Source: Chinchilla lanigera (taxonomy: Eukaryota > Chordata > Mammalia > Rodentia > Chinchillidae). Taken from it: a stretch of 64,000 nt of DNA. How positions within the stretch are numbered: position 1 is the stretch's first letter; each line of letters starts with the position of its first letter. The notes beneath the pieces are model-generated. The model searched no databases. It saw only the letters and a list, made by a program, of their open reading frames with translations, and had not been told where the DNA came from. A program made the position numbers and the translations under genes. This document shows positions 1 through 10,764 of the stretch, one piece after another. The stretch is taken from assembly GCF_000276665.1 (NCBI RefSeq), contig NW_004955405.1, positions 10,334,938-10,398,937 on the forward strand, in the 5' to 3' direction.

Positions 1-117
1 TTTTTTTTTTTTTTTTTTTTTTTTGGTTTTGGTTTTTTTCTGGTCCCGGGAATTGAACTCATGACCTTGCGCTTGCCAGGCAGGCGCTGTGCTAAGGCAC
101 TGAGCTAAATCCCCAGA
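1..117 (-). mobile_element. ID SINE, young tRNA-Ala-derived subfamily (cut by window edge)
   Basis: Read on the minus strand this is a tRNA-Ala-derived ID element: a TTTAGCTCAG A-box region, a TGAGTTCAATTCC B-box region, then an A-rich tail seen here as the T-run at the window start. The 3' end carries the CCGGGACC-type motif shared by the other young copies. A small insertion (CTAAGGCACTGAG) lies near the A box. ID elements are transcribed by RNA polymerase III and mobilised by L1; this copy is simply a dispersed insertion. Confidence 0.9.
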
Positions 118-262
118 CCTCATTTTCTTTCAATGATTAAAAGTTTTTCATTTTGGAGAAGTCCAATTTATTGATTCCTTTATGTTTTAGTTTGTATTTT
201 TTATCTTCCTTCTATAAAATTTTAGCTTTTGTGAAATAACACCTTGATTTTTGGATTTACGT
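118..262 (-). mobile_element. short L1 fragment
   Basis: The segment around 150-175 (GGAGAAGTCCAATTTATTGA) resembles antisense L1 ORF2 sequence seen in old mammalian L1 copies. Nothing beyond about 260 can be assigned. Short and diverged, so tentative. Confidence 0.35.
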
Positions 263-1554
263 TTATTTGGTTATACAATATTCAATTTACATTATTGTGA
301 GTACAACACCTTGTAGAAGCACAGCTACATCTTAATATGTGTAGTACTACTAGACTGAGAGCTCAGACATGCAAAGTTTACTAAAAAGTAACATCAATAG
401 CCTTGAATCTTCTGCATGCGGACCTCCCTTGGGGAGTCTGACGAAGGACCAGAGTTTGGTTAATCTTAAATTGAGAGATCAATTGTATGTTTATAAAAGT
501 AGTCCCAGATTATGTCTTCATTTTTGGATTTTACAATTAAAGAAAAGCTTACATACTAGAGCAGTGTTTTACACACAATTTTTGCAGAGCTCTATGATTT
601 CATGTTGCTTACTTGTAAGGGTAGAATATCCCCATTTAGTTGGAATGGATTCTCATTATAAAAGAAAGTTAAAGTAAAGAAAAACAGGCTTAATAGCATG
701 TATATTTCTTATTGTTAAATAAATATTATATGAGGCCACTGTTTTTAACTAAACTCTGATACTGCACCTCAACAGGTGAGACTAAAATTCAAGCTGGACT
801 TCCTGACCTTCGTAGAAACCAGAGGGTAGAAAAACATGCTTGAATTTCCCAAACGTGCTAGTTTCAATTCACACGGTAATGGATTTTCCTCTGTCTCAAT
901 CATTACACAAAAAGGCCAACCCGAAGTAATCTGACTTTAATCAATCAATTATTTTTCCATTTTCTGGCTTTCTGTCCCCATCTTACAAGGAAAGTAACTT
1001 TAGAACGACCAGTCCTGCTTTTTGTCCTTTGTTTCTTCTTTTTTCAATCATTGTCATCTATTAAAACTAGTCTTTTTTGCCTGGCCCTTTGAAACACTTA
1101 TTTTAGTTTATGAAAATTCTATTTTCTAGAATCAATGTAAAGCAAATTTAATCTTTATGCTAAATTGCTATAGTTTCATTCTTTGGCAATCTAGAGAAGG
1201 GATATCCAGAAAACTAGTACTTCTCAAAATGGTACCCTTGAAGCCCAGCTTGTGTGACATCTTTACCAAAGAAAAGACATTTTTAGAGAAGTGACAAGAC
1301 AAAGGTAAAAGACTTTGAGTCTGTAGGTGCAGCAACTTGTAAAAAACCAATTAAATGGTAGGTAAAGTTTAGTTAGTAAAGTTTTATATTCTTCTAGAAC
1401 TATCTCCAAGCTTATAAGTACCTAATGTCATCTTTAGTGGTTAACCTTTATTCTCTTTTGGAGAAGGGGAGTGGGGAAGACACTTTGTCTTTGTTTGTAT
1501 ATATCCTGTTTTTAGACAAAAGGAGGATGGAAAGCTTCTGTTTCTTCTTTTTAA
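263..1554. other. no recognisable gene or repeat
   Basis: AT-rich single-copy-looking sequence. The 102-codon plus-strand frame at 369-677 and the 60-codon minus frame at 1168-1350 show no recognised domain and have nothing suggesting exons around them. Confidence 0.5.
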
Positions 1555-1660
1555 TTTTTATTTTTTTTGGTTTTGTTTTTTTTTCCGGTACTGGGAATTG
1601 AACTCACGACCTTGCACTTGCCAGGCAGGCGCTGTGCCGCTGAGCTAAATCCCCAGCCCC
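1555..1660 (-). mobile_element. ID SINE with target-site duplication
   Basis: Antisense ID element with poly-T (A tail on the minus strand), then the CCGGTACTGGG motif, B box and A box, ending CCCCAGCCCC. The 14-bp sequence AGCTTCTGTTTCTT occurs at 1533-1546 and again at 1666-1679, a clear target-site duplication, so this is a fairly recent L1-mediated insertion. Confidence 0.93.
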
Positions 1661-1749
1661 TAGAGAGCTTCTGTTTCTTTCCTCCTGCTCTCCATACCCC
1701 TCTTTTTCCTCTTGTTCCTCCCCACCCCCACCCTCACTTCTCTACCTTT

Positions 1750-1930
1750 TTCAGTGCTTGGAATTGAACCCAGAGATGCTCTGCCAATGAGCTATATCCC
1801 TAGCTCATTTTATTTTTCATTTTGACACATGGTCTCACTAATTTGCCCAGGTTCCCTTCAAAACTACAATCCTTCTTCCTTCGCCTCCCAAGTAGCTAAG
1901 ATTACAGGTGTGCACTGTCATGCCTGGCTC
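1750..1930 (-). mobile_element. B1-dID composite SINE
   Basis: In plus orientation an antisense ID half (TTGGAATTGAACCCAGAGATG to CTATATCCCTAGC) is followed by an antisense B1 monomer (TGGTCTCACTAATTTGCCCAGG through GATTACAGGTGTGCACTG). Read on the minus strand the order is B1 then ID, the arrangement of the rodent B1-dID family. Divergence is higher than in the young ID copies. Confidence 0.75.
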
Positions 1931-2288
1931 CACTTCTTGTGTTCAACTCAACAATCCTTCATATTTTGGGGTGGCATACACTGCTTGCCTACATATCTCC
2001 AGTGAAAGTAATTGCCTCTATAAGTTTAAGAAAGTAAAGGTTGGAAATCATGATTGAATAGGTACTAACCCGAGGAGATCAGTCAGGTGTGAGTACACTG
2101 GACAAGATGTGTAGAAGATAGAGACTGTTTCCTAACCAAAGCCATTTCCTCATCTGTCTGGCTAACAGAATCCTGACTCTGTACAGCAGTGCCAATGTGC
2201 CCGGAATAGTAAACACTATCAGTGCTGCTAGTAGTAGCCAGCCACAGAGACTCAGTGTGCCACACCTCCTCAAGAAGCTCTGGCCATT

Positions 2289-2392
2289 GCAGCTGGGGAT
2301 TTAGCTCAGCGGCACAGCACCTGCCTGGCAAGTGCGAGGTCATGAGTTCGATTCCTGGTACCAGAAAAAAAACAAACAAACAAAAAAACAAA
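2289..2392 (+). mobile_element. ID SINE, plus strand
   Basis: GCTGGGGATTTAGCTCAG start, B box TGAGTTCGATTCC, CTGGTACC motif, then an A-rich tail with CAAA repeats. The flanks CTCTGGCC (about 2276) and CTCTGTCC (about 2394) look like an imperfect target-site duplication. Confidence 0.92.
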
Positions 2393-4262
2393 CTCTGTCC
2401 CTGAGACACCAAGTTGCCGATTCTTGCTTAGTTGATCTTTGCAGCAGCCCAAAAATGTTGACCAGTAAATAGAAATATGTGACATTCTAAGTAGGTCCTT
2501 ATTTGCTTTAGTTTTTTAAGATGGATTCATGAATAGCCTCCACAGGTTGATTTACATTTAAGATATTTTTGAGGTTGGGCAATTTTCCTAGTTATCTTAA
2601 AAGACAGTATCAGCCTTTATCAATTTTAATGTCAGGATACAATTTCTTTGCTTTCCTTAACCAGAATTTCTCTCCATGAAGACAAGTTTGGAATATTGCT
2701 TTATCCAAACTTTAAAATATTTTAAAGCTTAGGAGATGATGTGTTATTCAAGAAAAGCCTTATCAATCTGATTTAATTAAATCAGAAGTCTAGTTCTATG
2801 ATTTCTTTATATATAACCTTAGAATACAATCATTTTGGCTTATTAATGTAGACAGCCTTAAGAAAATCACTTTTGTTGTTAAATAATTTATTGTCTAAAT
2901 GGATATTTTTATGATCAGTGCCTTTAAATTTCCTTTAGAAGTATCATTTCAAACATCAAACTATAAAATCTAGGGCTCATATTTGTCTACTCTAGAATAT
3001 AATGATCAGTAAGTGCAGAATAAAGAACAGTTTAAAATGCTATCCCAAATAGATTTGAGAAGACATAAAATTATTGTGAAAATAATAATATTAAGGAACT
3101 ATCTACCACATTGTTAGGCATGACTCCAGCAGAAAATGTGAAAATCATTTACCCTGGAACATAACTTTATAGAAGTAGATACTTGAGCTCTAAAAGTCTG
3201 AGCAATTAACTTGGATCTCATGTTTTGTCCTTGGCAAGAGACTACGTCTAGGTTTCCTAATATGCAGTCTATGACCTTCTTTATCCATTAAACTGTTTCA
3301 GTGGCACTAACAACATACATTATGGCTATCTTTATTATGGATATCAGTGAGCAGTCTAATTGGTAACTCATTATTATCATTAAGGTGAGCAAAATAACTA
3401 GAGAGGTTAGTCCTTCCATTCATTCATTTATGATGGACTAACTTTAATTTTGACATATCTGTCCTGGATTGTAGGCTTTGTTGCATGAACACAAAAGTAC
3501 ATCAACCTTTCCACTTTTCCAATTCAATACTGGGGGAAGAGAATTAATCCAGTATGTAGAACTGTATAAATTAATTAAAGAATGAGAAAATCTCTCATTT
3601 TAAAGCACCTCACAGGTGACAAAATACTTCTCATACATAATAAAGAAATGTCATTCTCTTTATGAATAAGTGAATCCTTAAACTGATTTGCAAGGCCAGA
3701 TTAGACATCAATTCTTTGTCCAAATACATTGGTCTTTCTATATTTCACCTTTTTAAAATTACTTAAGAAACTATTGATCTTCTACTATTGTGGGCACAAT
3801 GAAAATGAATGAAAGCCAAAACTTGTTCTAGTCTATTACTGTTCCAGTACTTTAAAAAACCCAACCAGGAGTAGGAAGGATTAAACATTTATATTACTAA
3901 GTCATAATAAACACGTACTGAGTACTTGCTATGCACTACACATTATTAGGTTTGACAGGACAATCTTATTGCTGAGAGTAATTTATAAATTATAAACACT
4001 AATGTAGAGTGTTATTATTTTAAGAGAAAACTCACAGATTAGTTAGAGCCCATAAATCTCTGTAGTTGCTCCTTTGTGAGTTGCTCTTTGCAAAATTATA
4101 TCCCTTCCCTGTGCCATTTGCAAGGTTATGTCCGCTCCCTTTCCCTAGCTTTCCAAATTCTAAAGAGAAGTTTGAATTATTAAGATATGAACTGCTAAAT
4201 AATCTTTCTTTAGCTTTACAGAGCTCAGAGTGCCTGATGACCTTCAGATAACATCACAGTGT
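2393..4262. other. no gene; largely unassigned AT-rich DNA
   Basis: No long frame, SINE or LTR is recognisable. Around 3890-4010 the phrase ACTGAGTACTTGCTATGCACTACACATTATT resembles a very old mammalian interspersed repeat (MIR/L2-age), but too weakly for a separate call. Confidence 0.5.
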
Positions 4263-4265
4263 ATA

Positions 4266-4430
4266 ACATCCCCTACTTGGGCTTCTGGCGCACAGGGAGC
4301 TGCGGGTGGGGAGCGCCAGCCTTCTGGCTGGCTAGCTTCCTGCCTGCTGGCTCCCGGAGGGTGGGCCATGAGGCGGCGAGCGCTATTGTGCGCCGGCCCT
4401 TAGGCCGGCCGCCGCCGCTCAATTGAGATC
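4266..4430. other. small CpG-rich patch upstream of the gag-pro fragment
   Basis: About 165 bp rich in G, C and CpG (GGGAGCGCC, GGCGGCGAGCGC, GTGCGCCGGCCC, GGCCGGCCGCCGCCGCTC) inside otherwise AT-rich sequence. It lies about 650-800 bp upstream of the recognisable retroviral frame, so it may be that element's leader or LTR remnant. A host CpG island is possible but it is small and I see no gene next to it. Confidence 0.5.
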
Positions 4431-4914
4431 TATCATGACACAGAGAAACAGTGACACAATTGGCCCACCATGCACCGACAGCAGTTGCCCACCCACGGAT
4501 GTGTGTGAATCATTGAAACTTTGAACAACCCCTGGGAATACATGCCATACAATGGGCCACTCTTGCTCCTGCCATTGGGAACCAGAAAGGTCCAGAGTCA
4601 GCAGAGGAGCAGCTGCTGAACAAGGACTCAGAGAACATGAGAATGCAGACTAAGCCCACGGAGTCAGAGGTCCAGTGGACTGTGGTCACCAGAGCCACTC
4701 AGAAGCTGTAAACCAGGAGGACCTTGCACAATACCTGCAGAGACTCACTGGAAGCCATTCTTCCTCTGACAGTACAGGCTGTGGTGGAGCTCCGGAGAAG
4801 TCTGCAGCAGGATTCCTGCTGACTGTGCTGACAGTTGGGGAGAGGACACTAACTGGTTGTGGGGTCCCAAAGCAATGGGAAGCTGGAGAGAAAAAGTACA
4901 AAGAATGGCTTTCA
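4431..4914 (+). mobile_element. probable upstream gag/leader part of the same ERV fragment
   Basis: This joins the CpG-rich patch to the recognisable gag end without a repeat boundary. Short open stretches (for example 4675-4941) have a composition like the following gag tail but no motif I can name. Assignment to the ERV rests on continuity only. Confidence 0.4.
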
Positions 4915-5483
4915 CCCCAGATAGCTCACTTGAGATGTTAGTAAGAATTGCCTCCTCAGTACTCTATAGCCATGATGATGAGGAGGCCAAGGAGAGAAAA
5001 CAAAGAGACTGAGAAAAAGCAGCTGCTTTTGCTGCACCACTAAGAGAAACAGATCCCAGGTCTGATTCCCGGGGCTCCAAGAAGAACTCGACAACTGCAT
5101 TCATCTGCTACCACTGTTAAAAGCCAGGCCACCTCAAGAGGAACTGCCCTAAGAGGCCCCATGGGCCATGCCCTGGATGCAAAGGAGACCACTGGAGATC
5201 GGTCTACCCTCTGAGGTGGAGGCCCCAGAGCTCAGACCCATGCTACCAGTTAGTCCAACAGGAATGAGAGGGCTTGGGGCATGGTCTACCTTCTCCCTCT
5301 GGCCAGACCGTCATCTCCATCGAGGAGCCCTGGGTAATCATGACTATGGAGGAACAAGAAAACAGCCTGTTGCTAGACACAGGTGCAAGTCTCTCGGTCC
5401 TTCTTTTCAATCCTGGCCTTCCTTCCAGCCATCATACCTCAGTGAAAGGAGTCACTGGTGAGGAGGTAATATGCTATTTTTGA
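4915..5483 (+). pseudogene. decayed class I endogenous retrovirus: gag C-terminus and start of protease
   Basis: One reading frame, broken by stops, runs from nucleocapsid into protease. At 5106-5150 is a CCHC-type zinc-knuckle pattern (first two Cys at 5106 and 5115, then GH and a Cys); a second, degenerate knuckle follows at about 5175-5207 with its last Cys replaced by Tyr. At 5370-5396 is the aspartic protease active-site motif LLDTGAS. Stops lie in frame at 5118 and 5265. Gag and protease share a frame, with TGA 5265 between them, matching the gammaretrovirus-like arrangement in which a stop separates gag from pro-pol. The protease frame ends at 5481 and no reverse transcriptase, integrase or envelope follows. 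The copy cannot encode a working product. Confidence 0.75.
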
Positions 5484-5489
5484 CAACCC

Positions 5490-5900
5490 TTAGGCTGTAA
5501 CTCCTTAATAGGTCCCTCTTGCATATCTCTGTCTTCCTGAGAAACCATATTGAAGATACCACCACGTATTACAACAGCCATTGATATTTTCCTACTAATC
5601 TATCCATAACTGTGTAAAGTTTGTAATGTTCCTATCCTATTTCATAAATGGATGTCTGTTTATTATTATGTGTTTCCTACAACAACCATTGAGAATAGTT
5701 AATGATTTTTCAATAGGTCACTCATGTATAGCTCTATTTATTTTCCTTAGAAGCCACTTTGAAGATACCAAAGTATAGTACAACTCTTGATAATCTCCTA
5801 CCTCTTTTGTCTGTAACTCACTATTATTTGTCTATTTGTTTTCCTGAGAAACTATTTTGTAGACAATAATATGTAAAATGATAACCATTAAAAAACATCC
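5490..5900 (+). repeat. dispersed repeat, two to three related units in tandem
   Basis: Related phrases recur: CTTCCTGAGAAACCATATTGAAGATACC (5530s), TTTCCTTAGAAGCCACTTTGAAGATACC (5740s) and TTTTCCTGAGAAACTATTTTGTAGA (5840s). The same sequence, including AAATGGATGTCTGTTTA, appears inverted at about 62,030-62,225. At that second site it is joined to an A-rich tail and L1-like sequence, so it may be an L1 3' untranslated segment. I do not recognise it as a named family. Confidence 0.65.
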
Positions 5901-6155
5901 CCTCCTTAGTCCTTAGTTCTGCGCATCAACGAACACACAGCATTTAAAGTGGTCTGAGTTTTAACGTGTGGAAATGTCGTATGTCCATCTAAAGAGCAAG
6001 AGCCAGCCCTTAAGAGGTCAAGGTTGATTGTGATGTTCTGGCCACAGGAAAAAACAAGAAGAGAAGAGAGAGAGATACTCTGGGTGGCCCAGTCAGGGCT
6101 CAGCACTTAACCCTGCTACTCTTTTCCTCCTCCACAAGTCCTGCGGCTCCTGAGT

Positions 6156-6174
6156 TTGTTTGTTTGTTTGTTTG
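6156..6174. repeat. (TTTG)n microsatellite
   Basis: Four to five TTTG units. Confidence 0.9.
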
Positions 6175-6209
6175 AGAACACTAGACTGAAGCCCAGATGA
6201 AAGACTCAA

Positions 6210-6302
6210 AAAAATGTGGCCAGAGGGTATTTCTCAGTGTTAGAGCACGTCAAGATCCTGGGTTTGATCCTCCGTCCCACAATAAATAAATAAATAAATA
6301 TA
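6210..6302 (+). mobile_element. old ID-like SINE fragment with (AAAT)n tail
   Basis: A diverged ID body (TTTCTCAGTGTTAGAGCACGT, then CCTGGGTTTGATCCTC) ends in a run of AAATA units. It lacks the GGTACCGG motif of the young subfamily and looks like the older ID type ending in CAGCACC. Confidence 0.7.
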
Positions 6303-6825
6303 AAGAGAAAAATTCTTAATAAAGGAGTGTTCCCTATCATCTATTTCTATATCGACCTTTTAAGACAAGGAGATACGGAAGAGGTTAACTGACTTGTCAA
6401 GCTTTACTCCACCAGCCAGCACCTAGCAGGAGTCCCAATACTTGTTTTAGACAAGGTTAAAGTGTCACGACACATGAGAGGCGCTGGTACTGTAACTTTT
6501 AATGAAAACTATTATATTAAGAAAAAATGTTAATATAAGCTTGGGTGATTTTAAGTATTTAAGACAAGTTTAATTATATCCCATCTTGGACTTTTTCCTT
6601 TATTTTTTTCTTCTGGTTAGGAAGGTAGACCCTAGAAGGAAAAAAAGTCTATTTCATCTGAAAAACCATTGTGTGAAGCAGGTACTATCATCATTATCTT
6701 CATTTGCAAATGAAGAAAACACACTCAGAGGCTAAGAATCTTGCCTCAAGGTTGCATAGCTTTGAAATGTATCTTCACTCTCTTATTTGTGCCTTTCTCC
6801 TAAGACTTGACCGTTCCTGAAATTG

Positions 6826-6990
6826 TTTTTGTTTTGTTTTTAATTGACACAAAATAATTATACATATATATGGAGTACAATATGATGCTTTGACACACTT
6901 ATACATTGTGTAATGATCAAATCAGGGTGATTACCTGAGACATTTTGGGGAATTTAAGCATCCAAAAGCCTAACAATGTTTTGATTTGCT
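6826..6990 (-). mobile_element. old L1 3' end
   Basis: TTAATTGACACAAAATAATTATACATATA and TACATTGTGTAATGATCAAATCAGGGTGATTA match the 3' untranslated region of old mammalian L1 (L1MA/L1MB type) read on the minus strand. Confidence 0.75.
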
Positions 6991-7489
6991 TATAGCAAGT
7001 AAACATAAAACAGGAAGGAAGACTCTACTTTCTTTCTCAATAACGTGGCAGTGCCCTAGTACCTCTCCGCACAGTCACTTGCCATAGCACAAAGAGGACT
7101 AAACAGGCTTATGTATGATAGACATCAGAACAGAAGACATGTAAGGTTACACACTGATCAGGCAAGGTTGGAATATTTACATTTCAACTTCTTTACAAAA
7201 ATAAAAGATACTGATGGTTTGATGTAGCTCTCTAGTAAAGCTGGAGTTATCACTTTCAACTGTTGAAGGGATATTCTGAGCTAAAAAATTTTAAAGGTGC
7301 TATTTCCATGTCACATTAGGACAGCAACCAGAAAACATCTTCAGTCAATGAACATTAATCACCTTTTGTTTAGAATGTAGACATGTAGGATGTGATTGGT
7401 AAGTGAACACTTTGCTATCAGGTCATTTTATTTACATCAAAGAGTTTGCTCATAATTTAAGGCAATCTCAACTACCTTTCATTAATACA

Positions 7490-7628
7490 CTTTTTGATTT
7501 GATGCAAGGTCTTGCTGTGTAGTTCAGACTGGCCTTGAACTCACTATGTAGCCCAGTCTGGCCTTGAATTTGTGATCCTCCTGCCTCTGTGAGTGCTGGG
7601 ATTATAGGTGTGCCCCACCATGCCTGGC
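7490..7628 (-). mobile_element. B1 SINE with internal duplication
   Basis: Antisense B1: GGTCTTGCTGTGTAGTTCAGACTGGCCTTGAACTCAC is followed by a second near copy (TATGTAGCCCAGTCTGGCCTTGAA), the internal duplication typical of rodent B1. It ends with TGCTGGGATTATAGGTGTGCCCCACCATGCC. Confidence 0.88.
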
Positions 7629-7639
7629 TAATACTTTTC

Positions 7640-7800
7640 TTTTTTGGTTTGGTTTTGGTTTTGGTTTTGATTTTTTTTTTTTTTGAGATGGGGTCTTGCT
7701 ATGTTGCCTGACCTGGACTTGAACTTCTGGGCCCAAAGGATCCTCCCACCTCAGCCTCCCAAGTCACTGGAACTACAGGTGTGAAGCACTGCACCAAGCT
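7640..7800 (-). mobile_element. B1-like monomer without internal duplication, after (TTTTGG)n
   Basis: A TTTTGG/T-rich tract (7640-7684) leads into GAGATGGGGTCTTGCTATGTTGCC and ends ACTACAGGTGTGAAGCACTGCACC. The duplication seen in the B1 next door is missing, so this is a pB1 or FLAM-like 7SL monomer. The tract is its A-rich tail on the minus strand. Confidence 0.8.
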
Positions 7801-9470
7801 ATCATTACCTTCTACTATAGGAAATAGAATAACTTATTGAGGAACACTGTTTGCTAAAGGCGAATCTATATTCTCTAAGATCAGCAGAATACTATCAGGG
7901 ACAGATCTAAAGCATATGCAATGCTGTAAGCCATTGGGTATCCATTCACCTTACTAAACTGCAATAACAAGGGCCAACAAATGGATATAAAGTGCTGGCC
8001 CATTCAATTGCTCATTGTAAAAAAAAAACCTATCTCAAAATACCCTGCAGCATGTTTGCCTGAGAGTAAAAGGAAAGTGTGGCAAAGGAGGAAATGAGAT
8101 GTAGAAAGATCTATGAGGTCCACTATGGCAAATTGACCTCTGCTATAGTAAATTGGTCTCTGCCTACTTTGTCTGCTCTGGGCATTAGGGTCCTGACTAC
8201 TAATGGGGTTTGGGTTCACCAAATTTAAGTGTTTTACCTAATTACAACTTCTGAGAATTTGTTTGCAAAAGCATCTATTAAAAAAATGGAAGCAAAGGCT
8301 AATCTAACAGGCATATATTTATAGCAAGTTACAAATCAAATGATAGGAATAAACATAGCAAAATATAGTCAACATACATCAGTAAAGAAAAACTGGGCAG
8401 TGAGGATAGACTCTTCATTCTCTTTCTTACAGTATAATTTTCAAAATTAAAATCAGTCTCTCACAAGTAAATCTAAAATTAACACATACAGGAGTTTATT
8501 GAATGAAAAAAACAGTAAGATGTTATGACAGGTCAAAGGACAGTTGAGAAGCAGAGGAACATCTTATCTACATCTGATCTATCATGTTAACAAGTTAAAA
8601 AGCAAACTCCTTATCCGGGCTTTTAACCATAATGTCATTGAGGAAAACTAAGCACCTTCACTGCACAAACTTTAGGCCTTTTTTGTCTCATACGAAAAGT
8701 CACACTGCTGCCATTGCTTTGCTTTGGCTCTGTTTCCAAGTTTTGGGTCATTTTTCTGACAAGTTCTTCTATCACTTAGCTTCTGTAGGACTATAACCTA
8801 AATCGGTCAAAATCAGTCCACGAACAAGATATAAATTCTAATCAACTAAGAGTTTGAATGCTCTCTCCTCTTTTATTTAGTCATCATTAAAAGAATGGTA
8901 ATTTTCAGGCTCAGCTACCTAGATTTCATCATATTTATTTTATTACTCTCGACTTTCTGTTCATATTTTGTACAAATCTATGGAATTAAAGAAATGTTGG
9001 AAATGTACTAATTATATGTGAATACTCTTTGTTAAAGCTTCCTGAAATGTCTGAGAGTGCCTGTAAATTTTATTTAGAATAACCCAATAGCTCTCACTAG
9101 CTTTAAATGGTGGGGAAAATGATATGTTTCAGGCTAACATAAAACAAAAAGACTTTCTTCCATAACTCAAAACTCATCTCTTCTAATTATTTCTTGTCTT
9201 CTTTTTACATGTTCCTTTCCCTCTCAATTTCTTTACTTTCTTTCCAGGTCCAGTATGATCAGATATAATCACTTTTCTAGAATCTTAATAGATACAAATC
9301 ACTAACATAGAAAATAAGTATTGTTATTAAACGAAGCTCAATCTGAAATCTCTCCTCACTCCCCAACAAAAGACTAGTGAAAACTTTAAAACAATGAGTT
9401 AAGAGAACCATCCTGTTACACAAATTTGTGTTTAAATTTCTGAGTACTCCTTTATGATATTTTTTCTAGA
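7801..9470. other. no recognisable gene or repeat
   Basis: AT-rich sequence without long frames. The 72-codon minus frame at 8004-8222 has no recognisable feature. Confidence 0.45.
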
Positions 9471-9479
9471 AATGCCTTT

Positions 9480-9615
9480 AATACTTCAAAAGATGAATTT
9501 TGGAGTCACACCCAGGATTGTGTCCCTCTTCCCTCATTTTTTGCTTGGTAACTGTGGCTGGTTTTGGTTTTCTTATCTGTAATGTGGTTCTCATAATACA
9601 CAGTTGCTGAATAAT
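9480..9615 (+). mobile_element. MIR-like relic
   Basis: TTTGGAGTCACACCCAGGATTG, then GCTTGGTAACTGTGGCTGG, then TTTTCTTATCTGTAATGTGG follows the order of the MIR core and 3' region. Highly diverged. Confidence 0.5.
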
Positions 9616-9714
9616 ATATCATAATACTTTATTCTAAGTTTGTTGCTCAATAAATCGTTCAATCAAGAGACCATCCTACCACTCTCTACTACATCATGTA
9701 TTCCATTTAAATAT

Positions 9715-9960
9715 CAACTCTTGATGGAGGCCTTCCTTGCCTGTCTCCTTTACCCCAGATATTACTGATCAGAGTTCTCTGTTTCTTGTACACAACTTTT
9801 GCACTGTATAATTATTTACTTATTTTTGTTGTCTCATCCATGGGACTGGAAGCTCCAGGAAGCAAGGCTAATGTACATCTTATTTACCGTTTTATACCCA
9901 GAACCTAGTCCAGTACTTGGTACATAGTGGACAATTAGTAAATATTTAATGAATGAATCC
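9715..9960 (+). mobile_element. L2 3' end
   Basis: GGAGGCCTTCCTTGCCTGTC, GGACTGGAAGCTCCAGGAAGCAAGG and CCAGTACTTGGTACATAGTGG, then TAAATATTTAATGAATGAAT, follow the well-known order of the LINE-2 3' end. The minus frame at 9834-10028 is a chance frame in it. Confidence 0.85.
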
Positions 9961-10214
9961 AAGCCCCATATAACTACGAACATCCAATATCTCAGAAGAA
10001 GACGTCTCATAGAAAATGTGAAAAGCAACTTTTTCCCCCTTTGGCTTTTACCACTCTCATGGAATAGAGAACACTTCTGATTGCATAAATGTTAATTTTC
10101 CTGTGCCATGTGCTAGAGGCATAAAAAATACTGTGTAATTAGCAAATATTAAAATGTGCAAATGCCCACTTTGCATCGTTTGTAAATATAAATGAAAATT
10201 ATTTTGTATCGCTC

Positions 10215-10300
10215 ATAACCATTCCTTTTTTTTTTTTTCAGTGGTGGCGGTATAGATTGGAAGAAAGTCCTGCATCACTAAGCTACACCCCCAGCCCCAC
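10215..10300 (-). mobile_element. old ID fragment
   Basis: A poly-T run, a shortened ID body, and CATCACTAAGCTACACCCCCAGCCCC, the antisense A-box end of ID. Confidence 0.75.
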
Positions 10301-10764
10301 GGGTATTGTTAATATAAGAGATACCTAAGGACGATTACTCCTTAACCGTTTGCCTGCTTTTCTTCCTAAAGTCATGATAGATTAGATTTCGAGGGCAATA
10401 TAGTTTCTATTACCTTTATTTATGAGCCAGAATTTAAATATTCTTCTCCACATTTCATTGAACACAACCCAAGCCTTCAGCACCCCCCAAGAAATTACCT
10501 CAGTATCGAAATCCCATCTGTGCTCATTTGAAGTGCACGCTATAGTTAAAGTCCTGGGTGTGGTGCTGACATAAAAGCTTAGTTTTGCAAAACATATACT
10601 TAGTCAGGATTACCTCATGAATCCACAAAGCTGATAACATCTGCCCTATCTATTCTTATTAAATCTTCTGGGAATTCCAGTTTACTTTATCAAAATAAAG
10701 CTAAGTAGATAATGTGTTCTCATGATTCCTAGCCTAATGAGAAATGTTTTTGTTATTACTGCAG

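Noticed and set aside
369..677. 102-codon plus-strand frame
   Set aside because: No domain, no promoter or splice context, ordinary composition; expected by chance in 64 kb.
2060..2288. Possible old LTR (GTCTGGCTAACAGAATCCTGACTCTGTACAG)
   Set aside because: It felt familiar, but I could not match enough of it in order to assign a family.
2289..2392. tRNA-Ala-like sequence
   Set aside because: It has A and B box, but no cloverleaf, and an A-rich tail with many genomic sisters: an ID SINE, not a tRNA gene.
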